From Diadema setosum (Eukaryota > Echinodermata > Echinoidea > Diadematoida > Diadematidae): a DNA stretch of 64,000 nucleotides. Where the stretch lies: contig NC_092694.1 in NCBI RefSeq assembly GCF_964275005.1, positions 35,923,042 through 35,987,041 on the forward strand, written 5' to 3'. Position numbers and translations under genes: made by a program. Of the stretch, positions 50,493-64,000 are shown one piece after another. Under the pieces are notes generated by a model, which saw nothing but the letters and a program-made list of their open reading frames with translations, did not search any database and was not told the DNA's origin. Position 1 is the first letter of the stretch; every line of letters starts with the position of its first letter.

Positions 50493-53400
50493 TGTTGTCA
50501 ACTAATTTTATAGTCATACAAAACACTGAACAACTTTCTTTCCTCCGCCATCATCTTGAAGAGAAATTGTCGCAACTCTTTGGAGAGATGATATTATCAT
50601 CTTTGTCATCGGCACACTCATCTTTATATCATTAGAATCTTTAGATAATCATAAAATTATAGTAAAAAAATAATCACTATCCAGTCATCCAGATGATAAT
50701 CATAGAGTTAAAATCGTCACAATATACAATCATAACTATATACTGTCTATCACTGTGATTACGAGTATCGTAATTTCAATTGTAATGCCACACCTCATTA
50801 TTCACAATCACAATCAGTTGTAATCAATTATAAACTTGATCAGTATCTAGGCCTACTGTAAATCATAATCAGTTATCTGAACACAATATTCAAGAAAATT
50901 ATTCTTCTTATACAACCATCATCATCATCATCATCATCAGAAAAGTCAGCAACAAAACATGACAAATTAATGTCCATGCAGTGTAAAAGTTCAATCAACT
51001 ATGGGGGTTGCAGAATCTCCCCCCCCCCTTTTTTTGTATGGTGAGGGTCAAGAGTCAGTGTGCAACAAACCCCCATAGAAGGGAAGCCACTTAGCAAATT
51101 GCATTCTGTAAATAAACTTTCTAAAACAATTTTTATCTCACATGAGCACACAACGATAACATTCATCTTTGCGGACCAATCGGCCATATCATGGCAAAAG
51201 GGTGTATCTGAGCTCCACTGCACTGGGAGAAATAAAATTGAGAGAAATGGCTTTAAAGTTTGGCCAAATGTATTTGCTTGAGAAACCACAAGAATAAATG
51301 CTTGGTGATGGAGTTTGCCTGAGTGTGTGCTTTATACTACAATGTATGTGTACTTCAAAGATCATCTTTTCACATTTCTCAATTTTTCAAACCATTCATT
51401 ACCAGAATTGGAGACGGTTTTAACTAGGTACACCCTTCTGCCAACAAAACCTGAGAAGTGTCGCATTACTCTGTTTATGGCATAAACGATGCATCTGTAT
51501 TATACACCACACAAATACCATACCATCTCTCGTCAGCTCTCTAGTGGTAAAAGGGTGTAAGTAGAGATACATCCCTGGTATCGAATTTACCCTGAAATGT
51601 GAAAGTTACTCATGATAGCAACACTGTACTACAGTGCATGTATTATCTCAGAAAGGAAATCTCTACCACAGTTGGCAAATTGAAATTTTGACCTTCAAAG
51701 TCACTCCCAACAGAACAATCTATAAGACTGATATATTACCCATGTACATCCTATTTCCACATTATGGCCCAAGTGTTCTCTCTCTCTCTCTCTCTCTCAA
51801 ACACGACCTCAACAAAAACAAAGAAAGACAAGGCTGTAAGCCCGACGGCCAAACGAGTTTGTTTTCTGGTTACAATACTTTGTTATTTATTTGCCACGAT
51901 ATCTCTTGCATGAAGGTCATGGTTCATCACACTCGGTAATAATAATAACATTAATAATAATAATATTAATAGATAAATTGGCAGTTCTCCTTAAACGAAG
52001 CAATCTCCAGGATTTCAATCACAATCCTATCACCAGCGTGTTGGTGTGGCACCAAGACAGCTTCCCAAGGAAACTGGTCACTGGTGAAACCATCACTCGT
52101 ATTTTCTTCACACCTCGTTTATTTTCTTGTTCATCTTGATAAAAATTAGAAGAAAGAAAAATTCTCAGCCTACAAGCAATAGCTTCTGTCACCACAAAGG
52201 GTTTGCAGTTCATTTCAATTAGAACAACAGTCCATTAATTGAGAATACAGCAAGGTTTTTTTTTTTTAAGAGTCAATATCAACTTTAACATGTAATATCT
52301 ATATATTGGATATAACTAGACAATTTTTTTTTCTCATATCACTACTCAACAAGTTACAGTCTATTTGATGTACCTATTTTACACAAACAATTTTCTCTCT
52401 CTTTTTTTTTCATGATTGTTAAATATCTGACTACAGATTGGTAACTTGGCTAGAATATCTAGATATGACATTTGCACACTGAGTGTATATTCTGCACATA
52501 GCTTTGACATTGCAGTGAAGAGAGAGAGAGAGTAAGACTAGAGACCAGCTATACCCAAACATGGTGACTATGCTTTGCGAGGGTCATAGCATAGTCCCAT
52601 CTATCCAAATCCATGTTGGTACACTTGCTAGAGCAAAGCAATTTGCAGAATGTATTCAGCATCGTATTATAACTACATCAATCTAACATGCATACAATCA
52701 TTTTTTTTTTTTTTAAATTTCACATAGTTTCAACATTTCACATTTGTTATCCAGTAGTCTAAGGTAAAGTTTTTGAACAAATAATGCTCAAAATAATTGT
52801 AAGGCATGTGTGCAAAAATTCAACGTTTTTTAAAAAATCACTTATTTTCTCGTTACTTTAAATGTACCCGTACCCATCGTGTGCATGATAAAAAAAGAAA
52901 GTAAAGAGAAAATGGTTTGAACACACCTGAACGCATTAAAACAAGGCATTTACTCAACATGGAACCGTGTTTGACAGAAAATATTAAAAACAAAAACAAA
53001 TGAAAAACAAAAATTCCAGACAAAAATAAAATTTCATACTCGTCTTTCTACATATTTTGAGTTGCTTGGTTGCATTTCTTACACGACATTGTTTCAAAAG
53101 AAATAAAAAAATAAACTCATTAAACGTTGCCAACATACATCAGAAGACAAGAAATATCAATTGGAAGACTTGAAATCAATGACCAACGATTGTACTTTGA
53201 CTTAAACAAACAAACAAACAAACAAATAAAACTAAACTTGTCTAGAAATAAAATATCTTTATACAGTTTTGAAACAAGACCTGTGAATCTGGATTTTTCG
53301 TGCATTATCCAGTCGTGTCACAGTTCAAATAACAAATATGCACACAACATATCAAAAAAAGGCGGATTTCAAGTTATTGAATAAACGGAAGAGAACTTGT

Positions 53401-56400
53401 TGCAGCGACAAAACATACTTTAACCTTTCTGATTTTTTTTTTCTCAAAATGATAAAACACATAACCCACACATCACACATTCTGTAGACACCTAACGATA
53501 TTTCACTGTACAGAGCAGCATATGCTTGTTCGACAGGTTTATTTTGTAAGTAATGGTGAGAAACGGAGTCGACACTTTCTGGAAAAACCACACGCTTCGT
53601 CGGGTCGTTCCATAGGCGGACAAAGTAAGCGATACGGTAAATTCGTGTGATGCCAGTCATGCCGGGGAAAATCAAAATTCAAAATACTCAGTGCAGGCAA
53701 GGTCGTCCTGATGTGTCAATTAAAGTCCTGTGGGAAGGGTGAGATGACTGGGGTATTGATAGGATCAAACTGAAACTGGGCAACACTTGCTTTCCACTAG
53801 CAAATTATGTGCGGATAAAAGAAAACATACCAAAAAAGATATGAATTACTCCTTGCTTTATGGCCTTGAGTCTGAAACATTCTCTGCGTACTTTGTGTTA
53901 TGCTTTATATATAAATTCTCATCCATTGTGTCTTGAATACATCATACTTGAATAACATGAATGTTAATTCCTGTCATAGTCTTGAATACATTAATGCTAG
54001 ACATAGCAGAGACATACAACATCTTTGCATTTTCCTTGTTTTTTTTTTTCAAAACTAGGAAAGAAAAATTAAAACAAGCAAATAGAAGCAACTTTATTTG
54101 CTGTTAATAATTCAGAAATATCACCAAAATACCAATCCTCTATCTTTAGTTGGAACTTAGGAAGATGCTATGCCCACTGCTTATTTATTTCATATTGGTA
54201 AATAATCAAACTAATGATTTTTTTTTAATATATTAAAAGTGGAAACTTTATGATTACAACTACCAGGGACATTGTAAAATGCCTGAATATCAAATACTTG
54301 TAAAATATCTGAGTGATTAGATTGAATTGTCATCCATTTCGCTCTTGGAGAAACATGTTTAAAAGCCTGTTGTCTAGTGGCCACTCATTTGCCAGTGACA
54401 CACATAAAATTCGGCCTCAGAAAGGACAAAGGTCAAAGGGTGAATGAATTGCTGTAATCGATGAGTTGTAGAGAGACCTTTTTTTACAGGTGTTACCGTT
54501 GCTAAATTCTACTGCAGCATGCATAATTGATGGTGGGAAACTACATACAATCTTGCACCTTTTTTGCATAATGTATCACTAAAAAAAAAAAGGGTTATGC
54601 ATAAAACAATGAATCAGACTGGTAACTGAAAACCGAACACAGCACATTAAACATATCAATTGGCTTGAACACACGTAATGCAATCTATATAAAAAAACAA
54701 CAACCACAAATGTATAAAAATACCGTCTGAATCACGTAAAATTCCACAAATAAAGCCCCCAAAAGAGAAGAAAAGCAACAACTGGAAATTGATTCCTGTT
54801 GCATTAACATTCACACACTTTTAAAACTGGTAAAATATTTTTGTTTTTGACTTTTCATCTATTGGAAAAAAAAGAGTAAAATCTAAAAAATCATTTATAC
54901 AAACAAAACAATAAAATCAGAAGACAGTTTGCATGATACATTTCTTTCATCGCAAAATGTTTGGAAGAGGCAAGGAGAAAGTAACAGTATTAAAGAATTG
55001 TTAATGACACAAGTAACAATACACATATTTCAGCTGATATCAAATTAAGAACTCCACACAAGTTTCCATATACATATATGCTATTTGAATGCAACAATGC
55101 CGAATAAACGCAACAACTTAACATGCAATTCTACCATATTTGATATAATAAAAAGAGTATACGAGTATGGACACGCAAACAAACCAAATGTGAATACACT
55201 GTACTGTCATTACGCATATGGCAAAAATAACAATAAATATATTCATTATATATATAATAACTGTACATAGAGTAATTAGATTCAAGTTAAAAACTATGCT
55301 ACGATATATAATAAAATCCCTAAGCTTTCAGGTTCTCTTGCCATAATAAAAGACATAGAAAATAGTTCAGATAACTTATCTTGTATATCAATACTGACAC
55401 AATGTGCTTGAAAACATGTACAAAGCATTAATATTGGAACACAGAATGTCACGTATAACAGGATATTTACATATTACAAACAATTTACTTCTGAGGTACA
55501 TAGACAAGCTGCAAACACACATTTTGCTTGTTTCAAATACATAAAGTCATATCCGATTACATGAGGTAATTATACAAACAAACACAACGACACAACACCT
55601 TAGCCCTACCACACGCGAGTTGGTACTGGTCATGAATATTCATTTTCTGTGCATAATCAATGTCAAGTCAGTGTTTCATATTCATGGTTACCAACCAGTG
55701 CGACAACATTAAACATCACAGTTCACAGACCAACACACTATTGATTATGACAGTCTGTCACTTCTGTACACACATATCTAAATACATGTACCACCAACAA
55801 AGTCACATTTACTGGCGCCTCCTATGGCCGTGATTATGATGTGAATTACTCATTACCATCATTAGATTCTCATTACATTATCAAAGGTTAAATAATTCAT
55901 CACGTATCAGTCCATTCATTTTGCTTTCCGCATATATCTTCTTTATAATATGTAACAACTATCAAATACATTATGGGTGCTTCTCCTTTCTGCTCTGACC
56001 AAAGCTATGGAAGGTTGAAACAAATGTTATCCTCATTTCAAGGGCCTTGCTTTCTTAAAATCTGCACTCAATAAAGGTCTCAAAATTGGCTCTTTCCTCT
56101 CATGTATCTTCATTTCTATCCACGGACAGAGATTCTTCAACACCAGTTTGTTAATGCACGTCAAGAGAGTGTACCTCCTTGATCCAAGACTATCTGACAG
56201 GTACAGGCTTAAAAATCAGGCAGAGTAAAGAGCAAATATTAAACGTCAGAATAAGTAATTTGCAGGTTATGATACATATTCCCCCTCCCCCTGCTCTGTT
56301 AAAAATCTGTTTCCTATTAAAAACAATGATCATGGTGACCTCAAGCATAAAATGAATATTGGGCAAAGAGTGAAAGGAAATACAAATGTACATATTAACC

Positions 56401-59400
56401 AATTCAATGCAGGATTCAGGTGTTTTGTGCATCAAATACATAATCAATTACCAAATCTGAGAGGTAAGGCATTAATGAGCTGGGCCATGAAAGAAAGAAA
56501 AACAACAAAAAAGAAAGAACAGATTTTTTTTTTTTCCACAAACACTGAGATTGAGGAACATGAAAGGACAAATGGACACACACATTTAAACACGAACAAA
56601 ACAAAAACAATAGGCACAACTCTCCCACATGGAATGTGTGTATTTTAACCCTTGTATGCTGAGTACATTCAAAACGTGTATCTCGGGTGATTCTACAAAC
56701 AAGAAACGACACATCCTTGAACATACAGTGCGTAACAGACCCAGGAGTTTCGATACAATAATAATAGACTTCAGGGTCCAACTATTAGCATTGTAATAGG
56801 TCACTCCATTTTTCAAATTAGATAGCACCTAGCGAGGAGTTTATAGGAACTGATGATTTCTAACTGCTGCTCAAAACAACTGCTTTCAAACGCTTGTTGT
56901 CGATAAAGTCTACCTCACAAAGTTTCAATAACCAGTCAAGAAATGGGATCACTGTGTCTGGATTGTATGAATATGCACAAAAGTAACCCAATGCCTATCA
57001 ATTCCTTTCTTACACGTCTTGCATGAGACACAGCATGTACCAGTCAGCAAGCCGGGTGAGTTTCACTTTCGGGGGAACACAAAAAAATAACATCCCTTCT
57101 CAGATCATATTGCACTCTTCCATGAATCTTTCAAGACGATCCCTGCCCAGGCAATACACTAGATACATGATACCTCCCTTAGGATTAGTGTGGTGGGACA
57201 CAAATTTGATTTGAGCTGAGATTTGAATGACCTACTGCAGCGGCTTCACATTAAAGTGGACGTGGCAAATTCAGCGGTCAAATGTTTCATGCAATGAGAG
57301 AAGAGCCGGAATTTTAAAATTCACTATCATTTTTCCTGACTTGTGAGCAAAGTGACTAACACAATAACCTACAACACGGCCAGGGCTGAGAGAGAAAAAA
57401 GGAATTGGAGTACGAAATGACCAATTGGAGTAAAATGACCAATTGGAATAAAATGACCAAGAATGAAATAATATCAGCGAGGTATAAAAACTGCAAACTA
57501 AAATTATTGTGCAGCATGAATTCATAACACAAAACTAATACTGTTATACACGCATTTCGAGTATCATTATATTGGTACTCAAAAGGGTTAATCCCCATAT
57601 TACTAACCTAAACTATGTATTGCAACTGCAGCATTCTTTTTTTCTTTTTCTCCTGTTGTCTTGTGACATCTGATGAAGTTAATGCCCCTAAAAGGATGAG
57701 ATGTTGTCTGGCGTACATGATGCATCTGGCAATTCTTATTTATGACACATTTGCTGAAAATTAAAGCACCAAGATGGGGTTGTGTGAGCCGAATGTTTTG
57801 AGTCATTCGTGAAATTTCAGTGCATTCACTAATTCCTGCATTTTGTCCACATTTTTGAAATCTACATCAAAATAATGAAAAAATAAAAAGATCTTAGCAT
57901 CTTGACTGAAGCTTTATCAACATGATTTCCGTGTTGGACGTTCTCCTCAAAATGGCAAAGTTTTAAATCTATGTAGCAAGAAAGAAATGTCCTCAATTAC
58001 ATAGAGAAGGAGCGCAATGATTTGAGAATGCATGATGTAGGTGAATAATCTGGTCAAAAACAACCCCTGAATTATTACATCTACAAGTCAGAAAACTTGA
58101 CAGAGCATACGGCTCTTGATCGCTTGTCCTATTTAACATAAAAGTGAAAAAAAAAAATGATACAAAAGAGCGACGCTATGACTGAGGTATACTTTTAAAA
58201 CCCGCTGGAAGAGATATTTACCCGAAAACACAAATAAACGCAACTGAGGATTCTTCTGGTATGCCTGAATAAAATGGTTGTCCAATAGATTTAGCATCAC
58301 TGGTATATACTGTAAAACTAAAACACACACAAGCAAACTGAAACTAATGCAAATATAAAAGCTGTGCGCATATGGTTTGCATTTCAAAGCCTCTTGAAAT
58401 AAATGCCTTCACTGTATCAAACAAACGTATGACATTAGCCTTCGTTCAAGAACCTGTAGAAGAAAATGTGTGCACGGTCTACAGTGAGACTACGGCACAC
58501 TTTCCTACAAAATATTCCTTCATTTCACTTCCTCTATCCTTCCTTTAACCCCAATCCTCAATGCCATCGCTTTCACTCTCGGCAGAAATACGACCCAAAC
58601 TCTCATCCCGGCACCTCACGATGCCCTTTTTTTTCTTGTTCTCGGAGTGAAAACATGATAGCATGAACTGGATGGGGTGGAATTTCACCTTTCCAATCTG
58701 ACCATTCTGTGGAGGGAGAGCACTCCACACTGAAACAGATGAAATCACGCAAATCTTCACGTCCATTGACTGTCTCACAGAGACAAACCAAACAACGGCG
58801 ACAAGTTTGCCGTTTCCAAGATGCCCAGCTCAACTTCATCAATATCTTACAGTTCAAAAAGGGCTAAAGGTTTTCCCAGAGACCAAATGAATACAAATTG
58901 CAGTGTTAGACTCATCTGTCACATAATTTTGTTGAAGCCATCTGAACTCTTTATGCTGTAACGAAAATATTGTACTTTCACAACTCTGCAGTAGAGGTGT
59001 TAACTATTACAGATTCTTGATTTTTTTTTTTTTTTTTTAGCAAGAATCATAAAAAAGTTACTTAAGAGTGAGGCACACAGCTGGCTCAGAGTTGAATATT
59101 TTGTCCATGCTAACAGACCAGCAAACGTACAGACTATTTTTTGTTCTATAAAATTTCCCACACTTTGGGTACCTAAAATGTTACCACATAATTTAGCTCC
59201 CTGCCCATAATCTGAGGTCATCAGTGAAATCTGGTCACGTGTATTCCCCCAATACAAACAAAACCTTGACCATCTCAGTCAAGTCGACACACACTGGACG
59301 AAAATAAAACAAATCAAAACAAAGAAGCGCAAAAAGAAAATTCACAGCAGGTGCCATTTAAGCAGTGATTTAAAATGCCAACTCTAGAACTTTACAAAAC

Positions 59401-60379
59401 TTTAATCACCATAAACCTCCTACTAAACAAGTGAAGAGGTGAAGAGCTGCCTCACAGGTGGAATTCTCCCAACGAGTTACTGTGAAGTGATTACCTCCTG
59501 AATTTTCTCTATAAACCCTGTGATCTGTGACATGCCTTCATTAAATGCCTCGAAAACGAAAACCCTTTTGACAGTGTCCACGTACACAGCCATGTGACTT
59601 CGTGTGAAGCCAGTTCTTCCATATAATAATCAAAACGCTCTCGCTCGGCGGGGTTTTGCGATATCAAAGTAGAATTGAATTGTCTAAAATTTCGCCCTTG
59701 GATTACGCCGTGGGCTGTGAGGGGCAACACTTGCATGGCGATTGATAATCTTAGAAGCCTGAAGTGATCGCACTGATTCTGATTGCCTCGACACATGAAC
59801 TACTACAGCCAGTCTTATGGTGACAATAGTCACGAATTAGCTGCAAAAATTTCCGACTCCTCTTGCCATTTGGGATGGGCATGCTCAGCAGCTCCTGGCT
59901 ACAAAACCAAAAACCAAAATCGAAAACAATCCATTACAGTATAATGTGACATTGTTTAAGAGAGTTACAGAGAGTTTATCAGTTGCTTGGTGTTATGTAA
60001 ATAAATTATGACCTCATCTATAGACTTTAAAACATCTAATTCATAAGCTGCAAGACTTAATAAGCTGCTCTATGAAACATTAACAAAAGAAAGTGTCGGT
60101 GATAACGTAACAAACTTAGAAGTGAATGCTTTAAAAAAACACAGAGCAATTAAATGATATTTACAACATACTTTGCCTAAAGTAGACTTATCGCAGAGTT
60201 ATTGCAAATATCCATTTGCTAATTGAGGTAACAGGCTGATTTTTTTGTCTAAAAATCAAAAGAACTGTTGCTTTTTGCAGCAACTTGGCACTGAGTTGGT
60301 AATAGCAGAAACCATAACATTTTGATCTACAAATGTCCCTTTACTTAGCGTAAGTAGCGGGTAATCCTTCATTTATTCT

Positions 60380-60790
60380 TGGTTACCTTTATCCCTAGCT
60401 TGCCTTGCATTCACCTTGACCTTGGTACAGGTCTATCTTTAACTGGCACATGTCTACCTTACTTCAGTACACCTTTATTCTATCTCAATACACCAGGGTT
60501 CTAGCTTGGTGCACCTTTAGTCAACCTCGGTAGACCTTTATTCTATATCAGGACACCAGGGTTCTAGCTTGGTGCACCTTTAGTCAACTTCGGTAGACCT
60601 TTATTCTATATCAGTACACCAGGGTTCTAGCTTGGTGCACCTTTAGTCAACCTCGGTAGACCTTTATTCTATATCAGAACACCAGGGTTCTAGCTTGGTG
60701 CACCTTCAGTCAACCTCGGTACACCTTTAGTCTGCTGTGTGATACCTTCATTCTCCCTTAGCGCACCTTTATTCTATCTCGATACACCCA
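60380..60790. repeat. 21-bp / 63-bp higher-order minisatellite
   Basis: The centre (about 60471-60730) has about four copies of a 63-bp unit. Each unit splits into three related 21-mers: CACCTTTAGTCAACCTCGGTA-like, CCTTTATTCTATATCAGTA-like and CACCAGGGTTCTAGCTTGG-like. More degenerate 21-mers flank it on both sides. Units are adjacent with no unique spacers, so it is not a CRISPR array. Confidence 0.85.
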
Positions 60791-62482
60791 TGTTTTCTCT
60801 CTCTGGGCTGGATTGAGTAGAAGATAATGGTACTCCTCTACCTGAAGCTCCCTCATTATTGTGATATACATCTGATTTATAGAATAAAAAACCTCTAGTG
60901 GTGCAAAATGCATCAAATGTGACATGAATCTGCTTTCTTGTCATTTGTTCCTCTAACTTGGTTGAAACAAAACTGGTCAGTGTCTGCAAGCCTGCTGTAC
61001 GGGAGTTTACAGTATAGTCATATTCTATTTGCATTGCCATAATACGCTACTGACTAGACACGGAAAACGTTAAACACTCTAGCACTCGGTTAACATGCCA
61101 GTCTTAATATACACTGTTAGGGAACACTCAATCTCGTGACATATACACACGAGCATGGGTTTTTTCCATGGTTATCGCAAAACGTGACCACTCGACGATA
61201 GCTATATATATATATATGTATATGTATCATACCATATGTATGTGACTATATGTACACTATTAAACGACCAACAAAGCTAATTGTTACATCATAGATCAGA
61301 GACAGATCGTCATACTTTGGAATTCATAGTCAGGCTCGCAGAACTCGTACGACAAGCCGGTGAGATGCTAGGGTGATCACTGGTTAGCAAAAGAATACAC
61401 TGGCACAAATTAGTGTAGTCTCAATCAAGACACTTGTAAAATTTCACAAAGGAGAAAAAAAAAAGAACAAAAAACACAAATAAAAGGCAAACCTAACATA
61501 CGTTGTGTTTTAACCAATGTCGTTAGACATACGGTACCAACATTTCTCCACGAATGTGAAACAGAAATGCCGACATTAAACAACAATTCAGATGTGAAGA
61601 GTACTGTGTTAAAAAAATAATCACCTGATTTTGAGATATGTCACCAAGTTGTGGTGAGATACAAATATAATATCTCAATGCCATGGTTTATTGCAAAGGA
61701 AAAAAAAAATACTGAGTTCGAACATGTGCATAATTTTGTCTAACACATTTGCATAAGTACAAAAAAAAAATAACTGATGAAAATTTCATAAAAACATACT
61801 TCAACATTTCGTTTTGCATATTGTGAAACAAAGATGATGACAGGACAATACATTTCATCATTGTTACAAATGCCATCTACTGCTCTGAACGTATAAACAT
61901 AAAAAATACACATCTGTGATTAAAAAACAGAACAAAAACACAACCAACCAAAGATCGATGAAAGTAAAAAATCAAATCAAGAGAAAGACTGTTTTAGTAG
62001 AGGTAAAAAACATGTGCCAAAATTGTAATACAAACCAGCTTGTTATTCCATATCTCATATCACCCAAGTAACACATGGATTCCGCTGTAGGTTTCTGAAC
62101 TTAGCTGTTTCGATCCCACGACAAGGTAGAAAGGGTGTAAAAGCTGTGCATTTGTCCAAGAAATGGAGTTCTCTACCACTGTTTGTGTGGAGATCCTTCA
62201 TTACTGGGGCTTACTCACTGCACCCGGGTACAATTTGTGCATGTAAATGATGGAAACATTGGTCAGAATAATGTGGGGTGACAACTGCATTAAATATCAC
62301 AAATTCTATTGAGAAACCAAGTATCCCCTTCATGAATTTCATACAAACAATGGCAAAATAAAGGTAAGGGCCTGTCGGCAACCAAAGTATATGTCAAGCA
62401 TTTACTGTGAAAGATTTAGATGATCTTACATAACTAGCCATGTAATACGTTTTCAATAATCTGTCCATCAAGAAGGAAATTA

Positions 62483-62500
62483 CCACAAGAGGGTGCTATG
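62483..62500 (+). promoter_or_regulatory. CTCF-like motif
   Basis: CCACAAGAGGGTGCTATG resembles the core CTCF consensus (CCACNAGNGGGCGCTA-like). It is a single site with one or two mismatches, so chance occurrence is possible. Confidence 0.25.
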
Positions 62501-63625
62501 CACTGGCAACGGCATTAATGAAAGGGTCCCCAATATGGTCAAATGCACACCTTCCTTGCCCACTCACGGCCACATCAAGGTAGTGGAGACTGAGTTAACT
62601 TGATTGCACTATTCAAGTGAGGCCAACTGAGGGTAGGTTTGATCTCTATTCTGGTGAGAGAAACTTCTTTGGGGCAGTCATGGTTTAATAATCATCAATC
62701 ATAGGGTAGCACAAATGCAACGCTTCCCACACGTGCAACATCAGCTAGGATATACTGTCACTTAGACACTTAGTTACTGTATCTTTCATGTAAGTCGGGG
62801 GGAAAATTGATCTCATTTTATACATAGATTATCTGAAACTGACAAAGTACACCAGATACTCGAGAGAGACCTTTTCGACAATGCGTCCCGCTGCGGTGGA
62901 GAGGACCGTCCTGTTCCGTCTTTCGTCGTGTAGTCGCCGGCACGTTGCCTTCAAGTCTTAAATATCAACACCAAATATATACACACTCCTGGCAGATAAT
63001 CTTAGGAATACAAGATATGCGGTGTACATTAGGATGGCTGGGCACACGTGTGCTCTCGACTACAGTCATTTCACGGATCACAATTTAACCTTTTGCACGT
63101 ACACGCTCTTTAATCACGCTCCATTGAACTGGAGCATGGAGGTGCACCTGTGCCTTTAATGCTCTCCTATGATTTCTCTGGACTCCTCGTTCCGGGACGC
63201 CTTGTAACCATGGATACAATGCAATTGATGGGAGGGACGACAGCCTCAGAGATTATTTGAGATGGTTTTAACGTTCACGAGGAGGGGATTTAACGTTCAC
63301 TCTCGACAAAAGAACTTTCAAGGTCTGTTACTTTAATCTGACGATAACTGACATTAGGATAAGAGTTTTTATAAATACTTCATGTAGTTAATGATACCCA
63401 TTAAAGTGATCTGAGCACAACTAGACCTGTAAGCCTGATTGCAACGCAGCTTTAACATATGACCAGGAATGATATTGTCTAAATTGATACATTTTACTAT
63501 CCCCTCCACATATGGACGCATTGCCTACTTCAAAGACCAAAGCTTCAATTCTTTACAGCTTGCCAGTGAGTGGTGGGATGAGTGGGTCTGTAATTGGACA
63601 CTTTTGTATTTAGGTACAGGAGTCT

Positions 63626-64000
63626 TCACTGGAAGGCCTGGTGAAATCTTGGTAAGGAGTGCATCCCAGAGAAGGGCACCTGGGTCGGGCCCATGTGCTG
63701 CATTTGTAAATGGTTCATATGGTTGTCCATGGGGGCAGGATTGAGCACTCCTGTCTGGTCTGGAGTGTGCATCCCTGGTTGAGGTAGTTGAGTTTGGGGG
63801 ATGTTGAGGGGTGACTGGGGAAGGGTTGCTGGGGGCGTGTTAGGAGGGAGCGACATTGGTGGGGAGGTTGGTGTGGGTGGGGCAGCCGGTGCCAGTGGTT
63901 GTTGCTGCATGTTGTTGAGTGGGAGGAACCCCAAGAGCTGGCCCAGGTCCACCCCACCTGGTCCCAGTGTATCCTGCATCATTTGACCCCGCCCGACACT
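63626..64000 (-). CDS. C-terminal exon of an unidentified Pro/Gln/Met-rich protein (cut by the window edge)
   Basis: Open on the minus strand from the window edge to TGA at 63628-63626, at least 124 residues. Starts SVGRGQMMQDTLGPGGVDLG, then QLLGFLPLNNMQQQ, a long Pro/Thr/Ser/Gln stretch (PLAPAAPPTPTSPPMSLPP) and a Met/His-rich tail ending SLPRFHQAFQ. Composition is far more GC-rich than the flanking DNA and codon-like, which supports real coding. Low-complexity PQM segments of this kind are common at the ends of transcriptional co-activators and chromatin proteins, but nothing here identifies a family. The 5' part is outside the window. Confidence 0.7.
   Translation of the reverse strand, partial: SVGRGQMMQDTLGPGGVDLGQLLGFLPLNNMQQQPLAPAAPPTPTSPPMSLPPNTPPATLPQSPLNIPQTQLPQPGMHTPDQTGVLNPAPMDNHMNHLQMQHMGPTQVPFSGMHSLPRFHQAFQ

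Larger units (their letters stand above)
48561..63625. other. Long AT-rich non-coding stretch before the last gene
   Basis: No supportable exon. It holds the (ATC)n run at 50398-50492, a (TC)n run at 51779-51799, the minisatellite 60380-60790 and a TA repeat near 61204. From about 53 kb to 63.6 kb recognisable transposons are scarce, unlike elsewhere in the window. Part of it may be a long 3' UTR of the gene ending at 63626. Confidence 0.45.

Noticed and set aside
53352..53675. 107-residue open frame on the minus strand
   Set aside because: No recognisable motif, no clear splice context, and the C-terminal part is low-complexity. It is most likely chance in the non-coding stretch.
60380..60790. 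CRISPR-like array
   Set aside because: The repeat units are adjacent with no unique spacers, and the genome is eukaryotic.
60774..61040. 88-residue open frame on the minus strand
   Set aside because: It begins next to and runs into the minisatellite and shows no family features.

Overview
This is animal nuclear DNA. It is AT-rich and intron-rich, with abundant microsatellites and many short transposon remnants. There are no bacterial operons, Shine-Dalgarno-led genes or CRISPR arrays. The FIP200-type autophagy gene, 0.1-5 kb introns, CR1-like LINEs, a tRNA-derived SINE and dispersed TACATGTA motifs fit a marine invertebrate. An echinoderm such as a sea urchin is my best guess, but that is inference only.

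The centre of the window is one complete gene on the minus strand, the orthologue of RB1CC1/FIP200, the scaffold of the ULK1/Atg1 autophagy-initiation complex. I could follow 19 coding exons from the ATG at 34854 to the TGA at 8409. Every intron is GT-AG and every junction keeps the frame. The predicted protein has 1496 residues (human about 1594): a ubiquitin-like N-terminus, a helical ATG13-binding region, an acidic/Ser-rich linker and a long coiled coil encoded mostly by one 2.1 kb exon, and a C-terminal Claw domain with its cargo-binding Lys-Arg-Phe residues kept. A possible 5'-UTR exon lies near 39258.

The introns act as a trap for small mobile elements. They hold TTAA-ended foldback MITEs in three families, a hAT-type MITE with an 8-bp duplication, TA-ended MITEs, a PIF/Harbinger-like element whose right end is 24 bp from an exon, and 5'-truncated LINE 3' ends. 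Two small duplications copy parts of the gene itself: the terminal Claw exon (degenerate copy at 8152-8256) and the end of exon 6 with its splice donor (46 bp x 2).

Upstream of the gene are a tRNA-derived SINE (40910-41138), a cluster of GTCTC/GAGAC palindromes, and a nearly full-length but broken CR1-like non-LTR retrotransposon (42330-46882) with ORF1, endonuclease and reverse transcriptase. Beyond it come a pogo/Tigger-like MITE (47579-48001), LINE tails that have grown into (TTGAA)n arrays, and then about 13 kb of AT-rich sequence poor in recognisable repeats. That stretch holds a 21/63-bp higher-order minisatellite and ends at the C-terminal exon of a second minus-strand gene (63626-64000), a Pro/Gln/Met-rich protein I cannot name.

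The left 7 kb holds no gene I can support, but has a 16-bp repeat arranged as a large inverted repeat (1010-1468). I found no gene system that looks wholly new. The most unusual items are the structured repeats, the local duplications of FIP200 exon sequence and an intronic 36-bp-stem hairpin.
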